Source: Drosophila pseudoobscura (lineage: Eukaryota; Arthropoda; Insecta; Diptera; Drosophilidae). From it: DNA of 64,000 bases. The DNA lies in contig NC_046683.1 in assembly GCF_009870125.1 (NCBI RefSeq), positions 10,478,001 to 10,542,000 on the forward strand, in the 5' to 3' direction. Within the stretch, counting starts at the first letter, position 1. Each line of letters opens with the position of its first letter. The notes under the pieces were generated by a model, which saw only the letters and a program-made list of their open reading frames with translations, was not told the DNA's origin and did no database searches. The position numbers were made by a program, and so were the translations under genes. Positions 25,201-38,484 of this stretch are shown here, one piece after another.

Positions 25201-26581
25201 TCTTAAGGACATCTGAGAAACAGATCCCCACGGATATCAACTACTTTCTCGCAAAGATATCCTTGCCTTTTAGCAAGTATCTTAATCTACTCGTACAATC
25301 GCAGAGTTATAGAAGATTGTAAAAAAAAGCCATGGATTTTCTGCAGGTCCCATCATCATCATCAACCAGTAGATGCTCAATCATTTCAGTAACGAAGATC
25401 TCACATCCTTAGCTCTTTTAGGAGATTTGATTGATATAGAAAGCATTTCATGGTATCCCTTTGTTTAAAATGTGTTAAGTACGAGTAGATGATCGTCGAC
25501 CATACTTGGTCTGATTCTGATTATGGATTATGGAATTGGTTGTACGAGTAATGATAGCCCAGATATACTCACAAATTAAATTCGATTGGGGGAATCTGAT
25601 CATTCACGAGATAGATTTTGACTGATTGATTCATACAGACTGAAACAGATTGGATGCTTGGATGACGGCGGGACTTATGTATGGTTGATAGAGCGCTCCA
25701 GTGCCTATTGATTTGATCAGTTTCCAATTAATCGAACTGGGCTTCGATTGTAGGGGCTTGGGTTATGTACTGTCGAGAGGTTTGCTGTGAATGAAAGTAT
25801 GTGAGCCTTCCAGCTCTACTTCTAATACATTCCGCAATCCATTTAATATGTTCCATACAATATACAACGTTGACTTTGTTGAAATGATGATCTGCTAGGG
25901 ATCACTATTGATTATAGATCTGAACCGATTGATGGATCGAATCGTTGGGGTAGTTGCCTAATTTCGAATGTGTAACGAAAGGTCTGTGTCTGTCTGTATG
26001 TGTCTGGGGGCGGCTGGTTATGGGTTTTTTTTGTTTTTCAATACACTGATGGTTATATTCCGCGTGCCCGATGGTGTGATAGTGGGAGAGTGTGATTTTT
26101 GTTTTTTGAAGAATTTGGCAAAACGAGAAAATTTTTAAACTGAATTGAAAAGGAACTAAAATTTATATTGAACTGACAGGAGGGTAAATGTTGTTCGAGT
26201 TCGAGTTGGGAGATCAGAGTTTTCATTTTGTTTTTGTTCAGGTTGGCATATGGGTGGGTAGGGGGTGGGTAGGGGGTGCACTTGTATTTTCTTACGATGA
26301 AGAAAGTTGAAGAAACACACAAAAGTTTTGTTTTGCTTTCATTCGATTGGATTCCTTTTTTTTTTTGGGTTCCTTCTATGGTTTATTGATTTTTGCTTAG
26401 GTGACAACTCTGGTTTTGGGGTGGCTATGTGCGTGTATGTATGCGTGTGCGTGTGTGCTGGTGCGAGCGAGATGGCAGTAGCTGGAAGTGCGTGAAGTGC
26501 GTACAAAAAAAAAAAATAGAAAAGGAAAACGAAAAAGGAAAGCTGGAAAACGCTGTCTCTTCCTCTCTCTTTTCCTTGCTC

Positions 26582-26611
26582 TTCCCACTCTCTCTCTCTC
26601 TCTCTCTCTCC
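26582..26611 (-). repeat. (CT)n tract
   Basis: A near-perfect CT run, GAGA on the minus strand. Confidence 0.8.
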
Positions 26612-26925
26612 GTCTCTCTGTCTCTTACACTTCCTCCCTCTCTCTATATCTTGTTTAAGCTGCTTACAATATTGAGGATTGAGGATTTTCGGAATATTTT
26701 GTTTTTTGCGGAATGAAATTCCTTTCGTATTTCTTGGGCTCACTTTTTCACTTGTACAATATTTTCGTTTTGGTATTTGTCACTGGCATTCAGCTGGAGG
26801 TTGCATCAACTTAAAAAAAACGACGATAACCGACGGCGTCAGATTTTTCCGGCAGCTAAACGATAAGCGATATAGCGATATAGCGATACAACGATGGCGG
26901 TTACTGTTCCGGTGCTATAGCTGGT

Positions 26926-27066
26926 CGCTGTGGCTGTGCCTGTGCCTGTGCCTGTGGTGCTGTGGTTGGACCTGAACCTGGAACTGGACCTGGACCCTGG
27001 ACCCTGGAGCTGTGACTGTAACTGTAACTGTGACTGTGACTGTGACTGTGGCTGGAACTGTGGCTG
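26926..27066 (+). repeat. Hexanucleotide repeat patchwork (CTGTGC, CTGGAC, TGACTG)
   Basis: Three different hexamer families (CTGTGC, ACCTGGA and TGACTG) lie end to end over about 140 bp. They appear to have evolved one from another. Confidence 0.75.
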
Positions 27067-27599
27067 AGAGTCGAGTTGAGAGTCAAACGAACTAATGCGA
27101 CGGCGACGACGAGTGAACTGGCAGCCCGGGCACTGGCGGCGACCCTCGGATGTATGTGGCTCGATGGAAATGCGAGGAAAACTCTGCGCCAGCAGAGCCA
27201 GCGGCAGAGCAGCCGGCAGCAAGGCAGCGGCGTCACATTTTCCCCATACAGAACACACACACACACACACACAAAGCGGTAGTGAAAGTTAAGTAAAGAC
27301 CTCGGAAACCAAAATGGCTGACCATCCCATCCGTGCGGGTCGGTGTCGGTGTCGGTGTCGGTCGTCCCCCCGTGTGCGGCGTCTGTAATCCGCCTGTTTA
27401 TCCGTTCCGAAGAGCCAGCAGCAGCAGCAGCAGCCTGCTTACAGCACAGTCACTCACAATTGTGTTCCGCCATCCATCATAAGCGCCATTCCAAGTGCAG
27501 GAGTGGGCGAGAAAAAAAACGCCATAAACTCCACACAAAAATTGGTGCCAATAGCCTACAAATTGCTATAAAAAATACGGGGGAGCATTCCACATATTA

Positions 27600-28430
27600 A
27601 TTTGTAGTTTAAAAGTATAATGGAAACCACAAAAAAATTGTTGAACAAACTGGTTTTAATGTGGGCAAAAAAGGAGCAGTATTTTTTTTTTAAATTTGTA
27701 AAACTATTTAAAAAAAAATTGTTTAAAAATAGGTAAAGGGTGTTTGGCCTAAGTTTACATATTTCTCCATCAGTATAAATTTGATTTTCAATTATTTAAC
27801 TAATGGCTTAGAAGTTAAAGCACTTTTATGGTCATGTTTAAGAATATGAATTTGAATAGATTCTGTGAAATTTCATTGATCTATCTAGGATTTACACTGT
27901 CATCGAATTTCACTCTGTGCATCTGGTAAATATTGACAAGAATTTAAAATGGCATTTAAGGGTATTTAAAAAGATTTTGTAGTCTATGCAAAGTATCCTA
28001 TTTCCTATGCCAACTCATTGTTTTTAGTTCAACTTTTTCAAATTCGAATAAAATGTAATTCGGTTAATTTATCTTTTAAAAGGCACATATATATGTAAGT
28101 AGAGGTATAAAGATTAATTATAAGATTAATTAATAAGATTATTAAGATCTAGATATCTGAAAAATAAACACAGAATCATGAATTACAGACGTACAGTCAT
28201 GGAAAAAATAATATGAAATGTTACCTCTATAATTTGTCTACAAGCATTTTAGAAAAAGATTATAATAAGAATAAGATTTTGGCAAAAACAGATGGTTTTT
28301 TGTATTTTTTTTTAATATATTTGTTAACAAAAAAATGTTCACCGAATAAAATTTAAAAAAATACGCATTATGAGCATTACTTTTTCCATTTCCATTACTA
28401 CTTCCATCGTACAGAACTTGGGGCATTATT
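27600..28430. other. AT-rich, repeat-poor stretch
   Basis: A strongly AT-rich segment with poly-A/T runs and no coding signal. I see no transposon ends. Confidence 0.4.
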
Positions 28431-30071
28431 CTTTTCCTGTCTGTTTGATCTCGAGGAGGGGAGGGGCATCGCATCGGGGGTAGAAGGACTTCTGGCGCTC
28501 ACTGTCACGATCCAGGACGGGCGGCCTGGACCTGTGGGCGGCCGGCGGTGTTAAGGCTAAGAAATGCTCTCTGGGCACCTAGGGAAAAGTGGCAGAGAGC
28601 GACGACGGATAAACGTATGTATATTTTCCATCTGATTGGTTTGGTTTTGGTCTTCTGTTAAACGGTGACGACGCTGCGCAGTCGACGCAGGCATTGGCGT
28701 TGTCGTCGGCGTCGGCGTTGGCGTTGGCGTTGACTCTGCTGCGCTGTCGACGTCACGAGGGTGAGTGTGAAAAGCGAAATTTTCATTGTCACAGAACACT
28801 GCCGGATAGGCAGAGGAGGGAAAACTCATGGAAAACTCTAAAAACAAGGGTAGCAAGAGCAGCAACAGACGCCAACGCTCACTCGCTCTCTCTCTCTCTC
28901 TCTCTCGCTCGCTGTCTCTCTTTTTTTCCGACTGTCTGTGTGTCCGTCCTCGTGTCTGTTTTCCCTGTTGGTTCGTATAAATGTCGGAAAATTCTGCTTG
29001 TCGGCACAGCTGCTCTGCTCCTCGATGAAAATCTACTCAGGAATTGGACAGGAAGAAAGGAAGAAGGGAACAGAGAGAGCGATAGGAAGGAAGCGAATGA
29101 GGATGAGAGCAATATGGGAAAAGAGAGAGAGAGAGAGAGCATATTGACAAATTTAATTTTGTACCAAAAAAGAAAACTACAATAAATGTACCCACACACA
29201 GAGATGTACCCAATTGCAGCCCAAGATCATAACATTTCCAATTTGTTCCAACCGCAATTTATTGGAATACATATGAGATTTTGTGTGTACATGTTTTTAG
29301 CTTTCTTTTCTGTCAAAGGTCATGCAATCAGAGGCAGTGAAACATCTCATTTCTGTGGAAATTCGTTCTAATAAATAAAGGTAAATAAATAGAGGTATAC
29401 ATAGATATATTTAGACATTCCATTGTAACTGTTACTAAGTGGGGATCTCTGGAACTGCTGGAAACCGAAAAGTCAGCAAAACTTAATGGCAGAGAGTGCC
29501 TTTAAGCCGTGGTGCCCATCCTTTGAAGTATCGTATTAATACTGAAAAAATACTAGTAATACTGTAATTAGAAATAAATACTGTACCAGTGCTGGTACCA
29601 AATGAATCGAATAGAAGGCAGGATCTAAACAATAGACGATCAACAGGAATTAAAAGGAATTCGATAGAAGAACAGAAGAAAGAAGAGAGTCCAGAATGGT
29701 GTAGAAAGAGGATAACAGGAGCAGAGGAAGAGTGGTAGTGTTGCAATTAGATCAGGATGGACCCATTGATCTGTTCCTTGCACCGTCGTTATCACTCTCT
29801 TTTCTATGACCTTGCTGGTATGAATGTAAACACATTTCGTACGTCTGCTTCCTCATTTTCACTTTCCAATTTTCTTCCTCTTTGGCTGGCTCTGCCTCCT
29901 CTTTGTCTGCTCTTTCGCCATGCCGTCCACTTCGACCTTCCTTCGACTGCTTCATCTTTCACTTCCACATCCACTCCGACCTTCCTCTTTCGCTATAGAG
30001 CTAAATCCGATGCGCACCCCGAATAGCCGCAAAAATTCAGAAATATCCGACTGTTACCAACCCAACACAGC

Positions 30072-30246
30072 CCACACACACACACACACACACGCACACA
30101 CACACACGCACACATACCCGAATTGTTTTCTATCCCGTTTCTGAATTTCATGTAACCGAACTGTTTTTTCAACCCCAAAAAACGGGACAAGGACAAGGTC
30201 GAGGATACGGCATATGTCTGCGTGTGTGTGTGTGTGTGTGTGTGTG
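30072..30246. repeat. (CA)n and (TG)n pair, inverted arrangement
   Basis: A CA/CG run at 30,072-30,112 and a TG run at 30,219-30,246 are complementary and about 105 bp apart, so a transcript across both could fold. Confidence 0.75.
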
Positions 30247-31687
30247 CACGATGCGTGTGCGTGCGGCAGGAATATACAGGACCTTACAGCCGGCTCTCGC
30301 ACTGTCCTGGGCCGTAGCTCTAGCTCTAGCTCTACCTCTAGCCATGATTGAGGGGGGATACTGCGAGAGTTAGACAACAATCGACGAGCCACCACCCACC
30401 CCCGAGGACGAAACTGCGACGCACTTTTCAATATCGGGTTGCGATTTTGATTCGGGATAACGGTGAGCATTCCTTTCCATTCCATTCCGTTGCGTTGCGT
30501 CGCTACGACGCTACGCCTTCCACCGACGGCATAGAGAATGTCCTCATGTGCAGATTTACCCTCCAACAGTCGGTTCACACTGCCCACCATCCCACATCAA
30601 CTTCTGGGATGACCCGTAAGGATTTTCCGTTCCGAAAATGTATCAGATATTCCGCCATTCCACACGTTTCTATGCGATGTTTAGCCGATAGGTGTAGAAG
30701 GTGTTGTGATCGATCGAGAAAATGGAGGAATGGTGAAATCTCCGTAGAAAAATCGCCATGGCCTACTCCATTTACTAGCCATCTCCATTTCTCTATGTAT
30801 ATCGACTGTTTCCTCAGTCTCGATCTGGCCAGCGAATCGCTTGAATGGCACATGCCATGGTAGAAAAGCGTCGGTGGAAAAGGTGTCGTGTGGCAGTAGT
30901 TTGGGCGAGTATCCCGTTTGTCATGCCGCTGCTGCGGATCGAAAATCGGATGTATGTACATATGTATATGATAAACGGGACTTTGTACAGCAGCCACCCC
31001 GCCGCACAGCCAGCACTCTCCTCCCCTGCCCTTGGCTTATTTAATTTTTTTTTATTATTATTATTTCATTAGATTGCAACCCTCGTGTGTGTCAACCCCC
31101 CTTTCATAACCATACACATGCCCATTCCCCTTTACCCCTCGGCTGCTGTGTTGTCCCGTGCCGGAATAGAGGACCGGGGAGGACGGAAAAGTGCGTATCT
31201 GGACGGGATGGGTTCCGTTCCGGAGTCCTGGCTTGGGGTGAGGTGATCTGACGTCACCAAGTGGAATGTCGTTCCGAAATGGTGCAGGTTATGGATCACC
31301 TTAATCCTTAATGGATCATATCCCATAGGAGTGATGTCTGAAAGAAGGATCTGTGGTGAAAGGATGCGAAAGGGTATAGGTATGTATGAGTATGTCCAGA
31401 ACTGAACACAGGGGCAACGTGTGCCTTTGATTAGTTTTATTCCTCGTATTCTGCTTTTCCCGTTTCATCTGCTTATTGGAACTTGTATCCTTTCTCTTCT
31501 TGTTCTAACAGTTCTTCATTCTCGCCTTCTGCTTCATTTCCTTCACTTCCTCACCTTCACCTTCCTGGTGCGATGACCTCAATGCGTTTTTAATAAGTTC
31601 TGCCTCCGACACCGCCAGTTCTCCCGAACTCGGTCTAGGCTGATTGGATGATGATAATCTCACGGCAGGACCCTTGCTCCACTCTCC

Positions 31688-31714
31688 CCATTCTCTCTCT
31701 CTCTCTCTCTCTCT
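31688..31714 (-). repeat. (CT)n tract
   Basis: A perfect CT run, GAGA on the minus strand. Confidence 0.8.
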
Positions 31715-34379
31715 GTCCATGGCAGAAGAAGAAAGCGCATGCGGCATGCAACATGCATCCTGCGCGGCCAGTCAGCGAAAGTGCCTGCCAGTCGCACTCT
31801 CCCTTGGGGCCAGGTCAGCACCCGTGCCGTGCCTCAACTGGACTGAACCCTATCATCGGCAATCGGGGATCGTGGATCGAGGATCGAGGATCGAGGATCG
31901 GCGATCCTTGATCTCCTCCATCGTCATCAGGTGCACCTGCTGCTGCCGCTGCCCGTGTTTGTTGGTTTTTCTTTCATTTAGCAGCTCCCCCGTTTTGGAT
32001 TCTTCTCGTTGCCTTATTATTTTGGCCATCAAAGGGGTATTACCGTTATAGCCAGAGCTGTGCCACCACCACAGAAGAAAGCATTGCAAAGGACATTCAA
32101 ATATATTTAAATTTATGGAAACTTTACAAATTTTGCCTAAATCGTAATCGCAAGAATATTGCGAAAACTGGAGCAGGGCTGATCTGATCTGAAGAATGCA
32201 TCTGCAAAGGGTATCCAGAAGATTCGGTCTCTCTCTCTCTCTCTCGGTGCTGTTCCCCCATTTCTTGGTTAACGGTGAACGATGAACGGTGAATGGTTAA
32301 CGGGAATGCAGTTGAGGGTGTGACTCAGAGAGGGGGCAAAGGCAGAGACAGAGGCAGAGGCAGAGCTGTTGCAATAGATGCTGCTGCTGCCTGACCCTAA
32401 CCCATTCCCCTACCATTCTCCTGGCACCATTCCCTGGCAATGCACCGAACGGGCCGTGCCATGTCATGCTCTCCTTCCCTCCACTTCCCACCCCACCCGT
32501 CGGCGGTGCCATTCGATACTCGTAATCTTGACTCTTCTCATAATTATCATATCAACAACGACAACAACCAGCTCAAAGAAGAAGGGGGGAATGAAGGATA
32601 AAGGATTGCATTTCGCCAAGGTGGTAGGTGCCGTGCCACGAGAGGCAGCAAGGAGACGGTGGACGGGGGATGGGGGGGGAAATGCAGGACCAAGTCGCGT
32701 GCCCATTTGCCGGTGGATGGCCAGCCAGCCACAACCCCTCTCTGCTGTGTGCACTGTTGCATCGTTGCAGACTCCCTCTTTCTCTTTCTCTTTCTTCTTC
32801 TTCAGTAGAGAGAAACGCGTGTGCCACATGGCTCCTGCCTCTGCCTCTGCCTGTGCCCCTACCCCTGCCCCTACCCTTGTGCAGTGCAGGCAGGATCTTG
32901 TGCAATCTGATCTGCCTGCATCGCGTTGTCGCTTTGCATATTGTGGTCCCAAGTTGCAGGTTCCATGTTGCAGGTTGCAGGCTGGACGGTTCCCCGACGT
33001 TTACCAGCTCGTCCCAAGTGTCTTAATCAGCGCTTAATGAGTTGTGATTGCGTAATCGGAGAGGACTCCGAGAGCACACGGGACAGCGAGAGGTGGGGGA
33101 TGTGGCAGCCCCAACAGCAGATGGTTTACCTGTTGAGGCTGCTGTGCGGTTGTTGGTGCTCGCCCCAAATATAGCAATTATGAGAAGTCGCAGCTCCGAC
33201 ATCCTGCCCCCAAGAGGGAGGTGTGGCCCGATAATGTTGTCAGCTCAATTACAAGAAACTGACGGCCCCTCCTCTACCCTTCCCCCCCTTTCCCCCTGTT
33301 CAAGGAGCTGTGGAGCAACAAAAAGAATGCAACGCGAAAGGAAAAAAATGGAAACGGGAAACGCAGCGCAAATGAAAACATAAAATTTCAATATTCCAGC
33401 ATGAACAAACAAAAATAAAGGATAAAGGATAAAGACTACAAATTGGTGGGTAGGACTAGTGCCAGCAGAGACTAGGGCTACGAAGGGCTGGGGGCCCTGG
33501 AATTGCCTGGAATCATCTCTCAAGTGGCAGCAAAGCCCCTACAAATGCAGAAACAAGTAGACAGAACCCCTGGTACCCTGGTTATTTATGGGAAAATCGA
33601 TTCTCAGGGAAACGATACAAAAAGATTCGATTCAAAGGGCAATTGATTGAACGGGAACAGCTGTTGATAAAAGAATTCCAGGATAGCGAAAATATAAGCC
33701 ACAGACACCATTGAAAGCTTTCCAATGTTAAAAGAGTGTTAGGGAATCGATGGATGGGGAATCTATTAATTAACAAACTAGTAGAGCAATTCTGGAAGGA
33801 AGAATTGGAATAGGAAGGCAACTTATTGGAAGAGGAGTCATTGATACAGGTCTGATATATGGGGGGTACCTATAGATGGAATACCGGAAACGGTATGAAC
33901 GGATTTCAGCAGAAAGGGTAAACAGTAACGGCCCTCGAAAAGCGGTCGAATGGAAAGAGGAACAATGGAAGGAGACATTCTTGATTCGGAACGATGGGAA
34001 GACTAAAGTGCGGGACAGGGAATGGTAAGGATTGAAATCATGTAGGGAAGGCTGTATAGGCAAAAGATCATACATATGCATGTGCTCACCGATAAAGCAG
34101 ATTCCTTACTTATACAGGATCGGATCCACTGATGCCCGGATTGCCAGCCCAACATTTTGAGTATCTCTCGCCTGATTGAAAGTCCAGTGCTGTCGCCACC
34201 TCAGGCACCTCAGGCACCTCAGGCACCGCAAACCGGTCAGTCATCAGCGCTTTGGGGTGTCATCGGCAGATTGCAGTTGCAGCCTTGTTACGTGTATGAT
34301 CCCCTCAATAAAAAGTTTATTATTTATTATAAAAACAATCAGCAACTGAAAATTGAAACGACTTGCGCCGAAGGAGACG

Positions 34380-34413
34380 GAGGGACCGGGACCGGGACCG
34401 GGACCGGGACCAG
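34380..34413 (+). repeat. (GGGACC)n hexanucleotide repeat
   Basis: Five near-perfect GGGACC units. The sequence is GC-rich and could form G-rich structure. Confidence 0.85.
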
Positions 34414-37400
34414 GGCAGTTATTGGCGCGAGATCAAGGGAGAAGCACCGGGATAGTCCCTGACCATCTGCAGGCCACCCAGGACCATGCTTTGGGGTATC
34501 CTTTGGCCGGGTCCGGCCTCGTCGTGCTCATTAACGCCGCGAATTAACGGGCATTTAGCCACAAAACAAAAGGTGAACAAAATGTCCCTGGCACTGCCAC
34601 TGGCAGAACACCAACGAAGCAGCAATAGCCTGGGTGGGGTATGGGGCATGGGGCATGCAGCTGAGGCAGGCTCGTCTTGCATGTCTGGCGGCCATAAAAA
34701 AATGCATATTTAAAATGCATAACAATGAGAAAGCAGCACGCAAAACTTTTACGGCCAGCGCTAGGATCGGCTTGGAGCGGAGCGGAGGGGATCGGATCAA
34801 GGAATCGGAACGCGGATATGCACCCACATAGGAGTGCCAGTTGCTCGAGGGTAAACCGCTGAGCAAACAGCCACAACACCACCACCAAAAAAAAAAAAAC
34901 AAAAAACGAAAAACGAAAAACAAATGCAGCAGCAAAAATTAAGCTGGAATTTTGAGTGGCACGCGCCGTTCGCGATCCACGAGCCATGATCCACGATCCT
35001 CGATCCCCGAGCCACGATCCACGATCCTCGATCACCGAACCTCCTTCACTGCACTGCTTATCCTTAATTTTGTTGGCTCTTCTCCTGCTGTCCGGCTGTC
35101 GTCTGGCTACTGCTCTCTCCCTGTCCTGCTCCTTGCTCTCCTTGTGGGACAGGTGCAAAAAACTCTTCTTTTTTTTCCGTTTGTATTTTTGTTTTTCTTT
35201 TCTTTGTGTGTGTTTTTCAGACACACACAGACACAGAGACAGAGACATGTACAGTTCTACATCCCTGATCGTGGCTGCCCTTGTGCCGGGCTCTGCATTA
35301 ATTCGCTTCTTTATTTTTCGGTAATTGCCGAAAAGGTTCCGAATGAACGAGCGAATCCTCGTGCTCATACACCCTGGCCAATGTCCCATGTCCCTGCTAT
35401 TCGTGCTCTGATCCAGCGTCAGCCGGATTATAGCGACCAGACCACACCATCCTATACATATATGTACATATATGCACTACCATACTATACCCATACCCCT
35501 GCCCAAAACATCCAAAGCCGACTCTTACTGTCCCGTCCCGTCCTGTTCAGTTCAGTTCTGTTCTGTTCTGGGGCTGATCCTTTGCGCTTGATTACGATTT
35601 TTGGGGCACTTCCCATTTCTCAAAAGTCACCTCTGCAGCCGTGCGATCATTGACTCTTGTCAGGCAATGAACAGGCACTCACGCACACACTAGTGTGCAG
35701 TGTGTCCTGGATGTTTCTGGATGCCTTTAAGTTTGTAGTCTTTTCGTTGGGACCTATTTGGTATTTTACTTTGATTTTTCTATAAAACCCAAAAAATTTG
35801 AATCTTAAAAAATGTTGAAAATTACATAACACTGAGAGCAATGGAGGACAGGGACATATGTCCATATCCAGCAGACGCTAGAACGTTAGGATGACATGTT
35901 TCTTGAAGTTTTGGGCGCCATTCGAGAGCCACAGCAGATGCAGGGCATCTTCCTGGTCCAGTCCAGTTCTCCCTTTCGATTTTGGCTAATTTTGAATAAC
36001 AAAAGGCCCTAAAATTGTAGCCTGATCCGTCTATACAAACCATATTTCCATATCCATTGTGCGGATCGCAGCGGCCGTCTTGGGATGCTGTGCGTCCGCC
36101 ACTTCTCACGCTGACCAGTCCAGTCCACGTCCACTTCGACTGACCGCCCAGTCTGGCCCGTGTCCAGGTCCAGGTCCAGTCCCAGTCCCAGTCCGATCTG
36201 GTCCTGCCCTCGACCGGACAGCTGTGTCGCTGCCCAAAAAGCTGCGAAACTAGAAAAAGCTTATTGTTATTTGATTCCTTTGTTGTCCCCACAATAGCCA
36301 CCAATGATCATAGTCCTTTGGACATCTTGGACATTTGGGTGCTGTGCTCTGGGCGGGTACAAAAATAAGAATAGAACAGGGTCGGTCCGGACCGGACCGG
36401 AGTGGACCAGACCAGAACGTTTCCAACTGGTTCGAAGGTAGGACTCTTTGAATGGAGCAATCTTTAAGCTTATTCTGCTCTTAGAAAATATGATCTATTC
36501 GAAGTAGGGGGAAATGTTCCCACAGTTACAATTCCCATCGGAAGTCAAATGCTGGTCAGTCCTGGCTGATCTCCACAAACAGATCTGACAGATTATATCT
36601 GAAATATAGAAGCTAGTTAAGATTTTGGAACGTCCTTCTACAGCAAGATGACTTTATGAGAGACTTTATGGATTGAACAAAATAGATCATCGAACAGCGG
36701 AACTATATGACAAAACTTATCTCCTTTCAGTAAGAAATAATCCTTCAATGTACAAGATATTGTTATTTATCATCTCTAAATGTCCTTTCCATTCGACCCT
36801 TGAAAGTAGTTAGTGGGTTTAGTGGAATAGGATTATTTGTTGAACCATTCCTTGGCGTCTGACAGATATAGGACCCTATTGATGGCCACTTTACGTTTGT
36901 TGATGAGTATATGTATAAAGCTCCTAGCATATGAGTCCAATTCATTTATCTCTGATACTTATGATAATAGTGATTATTTCTTAAGTCCCTATCAAATCAG
37001 GCTTGGCCAATATGATGGCCATTTTTGAATGTTTTGTACAGTCTCATTTAATAAATGCGTTCCGATAATTGCCATTTCGAGTGCCACATGATGTTCCCGA
37101 TGTACTTAGAAGACATCTCGAGTTGATATCAAATCAATAACATCTGCATTATCAATTGTTGTAATTGTGTAAAAACCTAAAATACTCGTAAGCATGATAG
37201 TAGAATCCCAACCAATCGTAGACTATATTCCGCTTCCAGGGTTTTTTTTTTGCATATTAGCTCAAAAATTGTATGCATAATCTGCGTTTTTTTTTCATAA
37301 AAACTAGAACTCTGACTTGGAGGGCTGAAAATTTCTAAATTCGATCAGCTGAAACACTTAAACACACTTAATTTTGCTTGTATTTAATTTAAAAAAAACG

Positions 37401-37605
37401 GTCAAAAATATTGTATACGTGCACAGGTGTCGCTTTTGATAACTACATAAAATGTAGTTCTTATGTAGCAAATGTGTAGTTAGCGTGTCGTTACCACGAT
37501 TTTATACCTAACGGCGTTGAACTGTTTAAATAGAGGGGGCTTAAGTGAGTTAAGTTATTGTGTTTCATCAATCTATTAAACTTAATTTTCAATGTTATAT
37601 AGAAA

Positions 37606-37735
37606 TCCAATAAAAACAAGAGTTTAAATTAAGCCAGTCAAGTAGAAAATTGATTCATTAATCGGATAAAATTATGTGGGCAGAACTCAGAGATCTATAT
37701 AGCTGAGAATTTTTGACGGAAGAAAGAATAACCAG
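37606..37735 (+). repeat. Diverged direct repeat, left member
   Basis: This block (AAGCCAGTCAAG ... GATTCATTAATCGG ... TATATAGCTGAGAA) is about three-quarters identical to 38,273-38,405. The left member survives in every unit. Confidence 0.75.
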
Positions 37736-38272
37736 GAATTAGTCGTCATAACCGGTTGACAACAATGATTACCGGCAACACTAATTTTCATACCCTAGGG
37801 AAGAGGATATTATAGAGTTAAGAAAATGTTTGTCATCCCAAGCTCAGTAGGTATGAGGATCGAGGTAAATATATACAAAATGCTAATAAATAATAAATAT
37901 GTCTAAAACGTATCAATTTGAGAAAAGGTCTTTATAAATTACGTTTTATCTTCATATCAAATTAACGAAATAGGGTATAAAAGTGCCTATACACGCAACC
38001 TGTCTTCAAATACCAGCAACATTGCGACTGTTTTTTTGGTTGACCTTTTTTGTTTAAACCTTGCTTACTAAAAACTAGCCAATCTTGTAGAAAATGTTTT
38101 CATTAATGGCCTGAAATTATACGGGAAAAGCTAAAGGTTTTAGTTAGGCAGCATTATTCAACGGTATAAAAAAATTGAGCAATTGGAATAATTTTTCTCT
38201 TACGTATTTTTGTGTGACCTATTTCGCAAAATCCTTGTTTTGTTTGAACTCTTTCGCTAAAACCTTTTTTAA

Positions 38273-38405
38273 ACAAGATCCAACAAAAGCAAGTATTTAG
38301 AGTAAGCCAGTTAAGTGAAAAATTGATTCATCAGTCGTATAAAATTATGTGGGCATGGCTAAATATTCTATATAGCTGAGAATATTCCACGGACGATCAA
38401 AAACG
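38273..38405 (+). repeat. Diverged direct repeat, right member
   Basis: The second member of the pair (AAGCCAGTTAAG ... GATTCATCAGTCGT ... TATATAGCTGAGAA). It lies inside the 332-bp segment missing from units 2-5. Confidence 0.75.
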
Positions 38406-38444
38406 AGCAATATGTAAAAAAGAATTTGAATTCGTCAGTACATT

Positions 38445-38484
38445 TACGGTATATTTCTGAGGGTCGGTCACACTGGATCAGCTG
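38445..38484 (+). promoter_or_regulatory. mRpL33 copy 1 core promoter motifs (Motif 6, Motif 1, E-box)
   Basis: TACGGTATATTT (38,445-38,456) matches Ohler Motif 6 at 11 of 12 positions. CGGTCACACTG (38,465-38,475) is an exact Motif 1 (M1BP site). CAGCTG follows at 38,479. In flies these motifs mark TATA-less, broadly expressed genes, often of translation and mitochondria. They sit about 90-120 bp upstream of the ATG. Units 2-5 have lost all of them. Confidence 0.75.

Larger units (their letters stand above)
20391..36624. other. 16-kb noncoding stretch between the Imp upstream region and the NO66 array
   Basis: I find no supportable gene. From about 20.7 to 23.4 kb it is dense in CAG, GAC, CCCTG and GTGCC repeats. 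From 23.46 to 26.3 kb it is ordinary repeat-poor sequence. From 26.4 to 27.4 kb short minisatellites return. From 27.6 to 28.43 kb it is strongly AT-rich. From 28.5 to 36.6 kb it mixes unique sequence with many short tandem repeats. Open frames up to 281 aa exist but are made of repeat-derived residues or lie antisense to one another, with no family signature. Distal Imp promoters and enhancers are the likeliest content. Confidence 0.55.

Noticed and set aside
34544..35389. 281-aa minus-strand open frame
   Set aside because: It crosses poly-A/T and GATCC-type repeats, has no recognisable domain and is flanked by equally long frames on the other strand.
36837..37028. 63-codon plus-strand frame recurring in the spacers of units 1, 3, 4 and 5
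   Set aside because: It is conserved only because the spacer is duplicated. Unit 2 has a 4-bp insertion that breaks the frame, and there is no family signature or start context.
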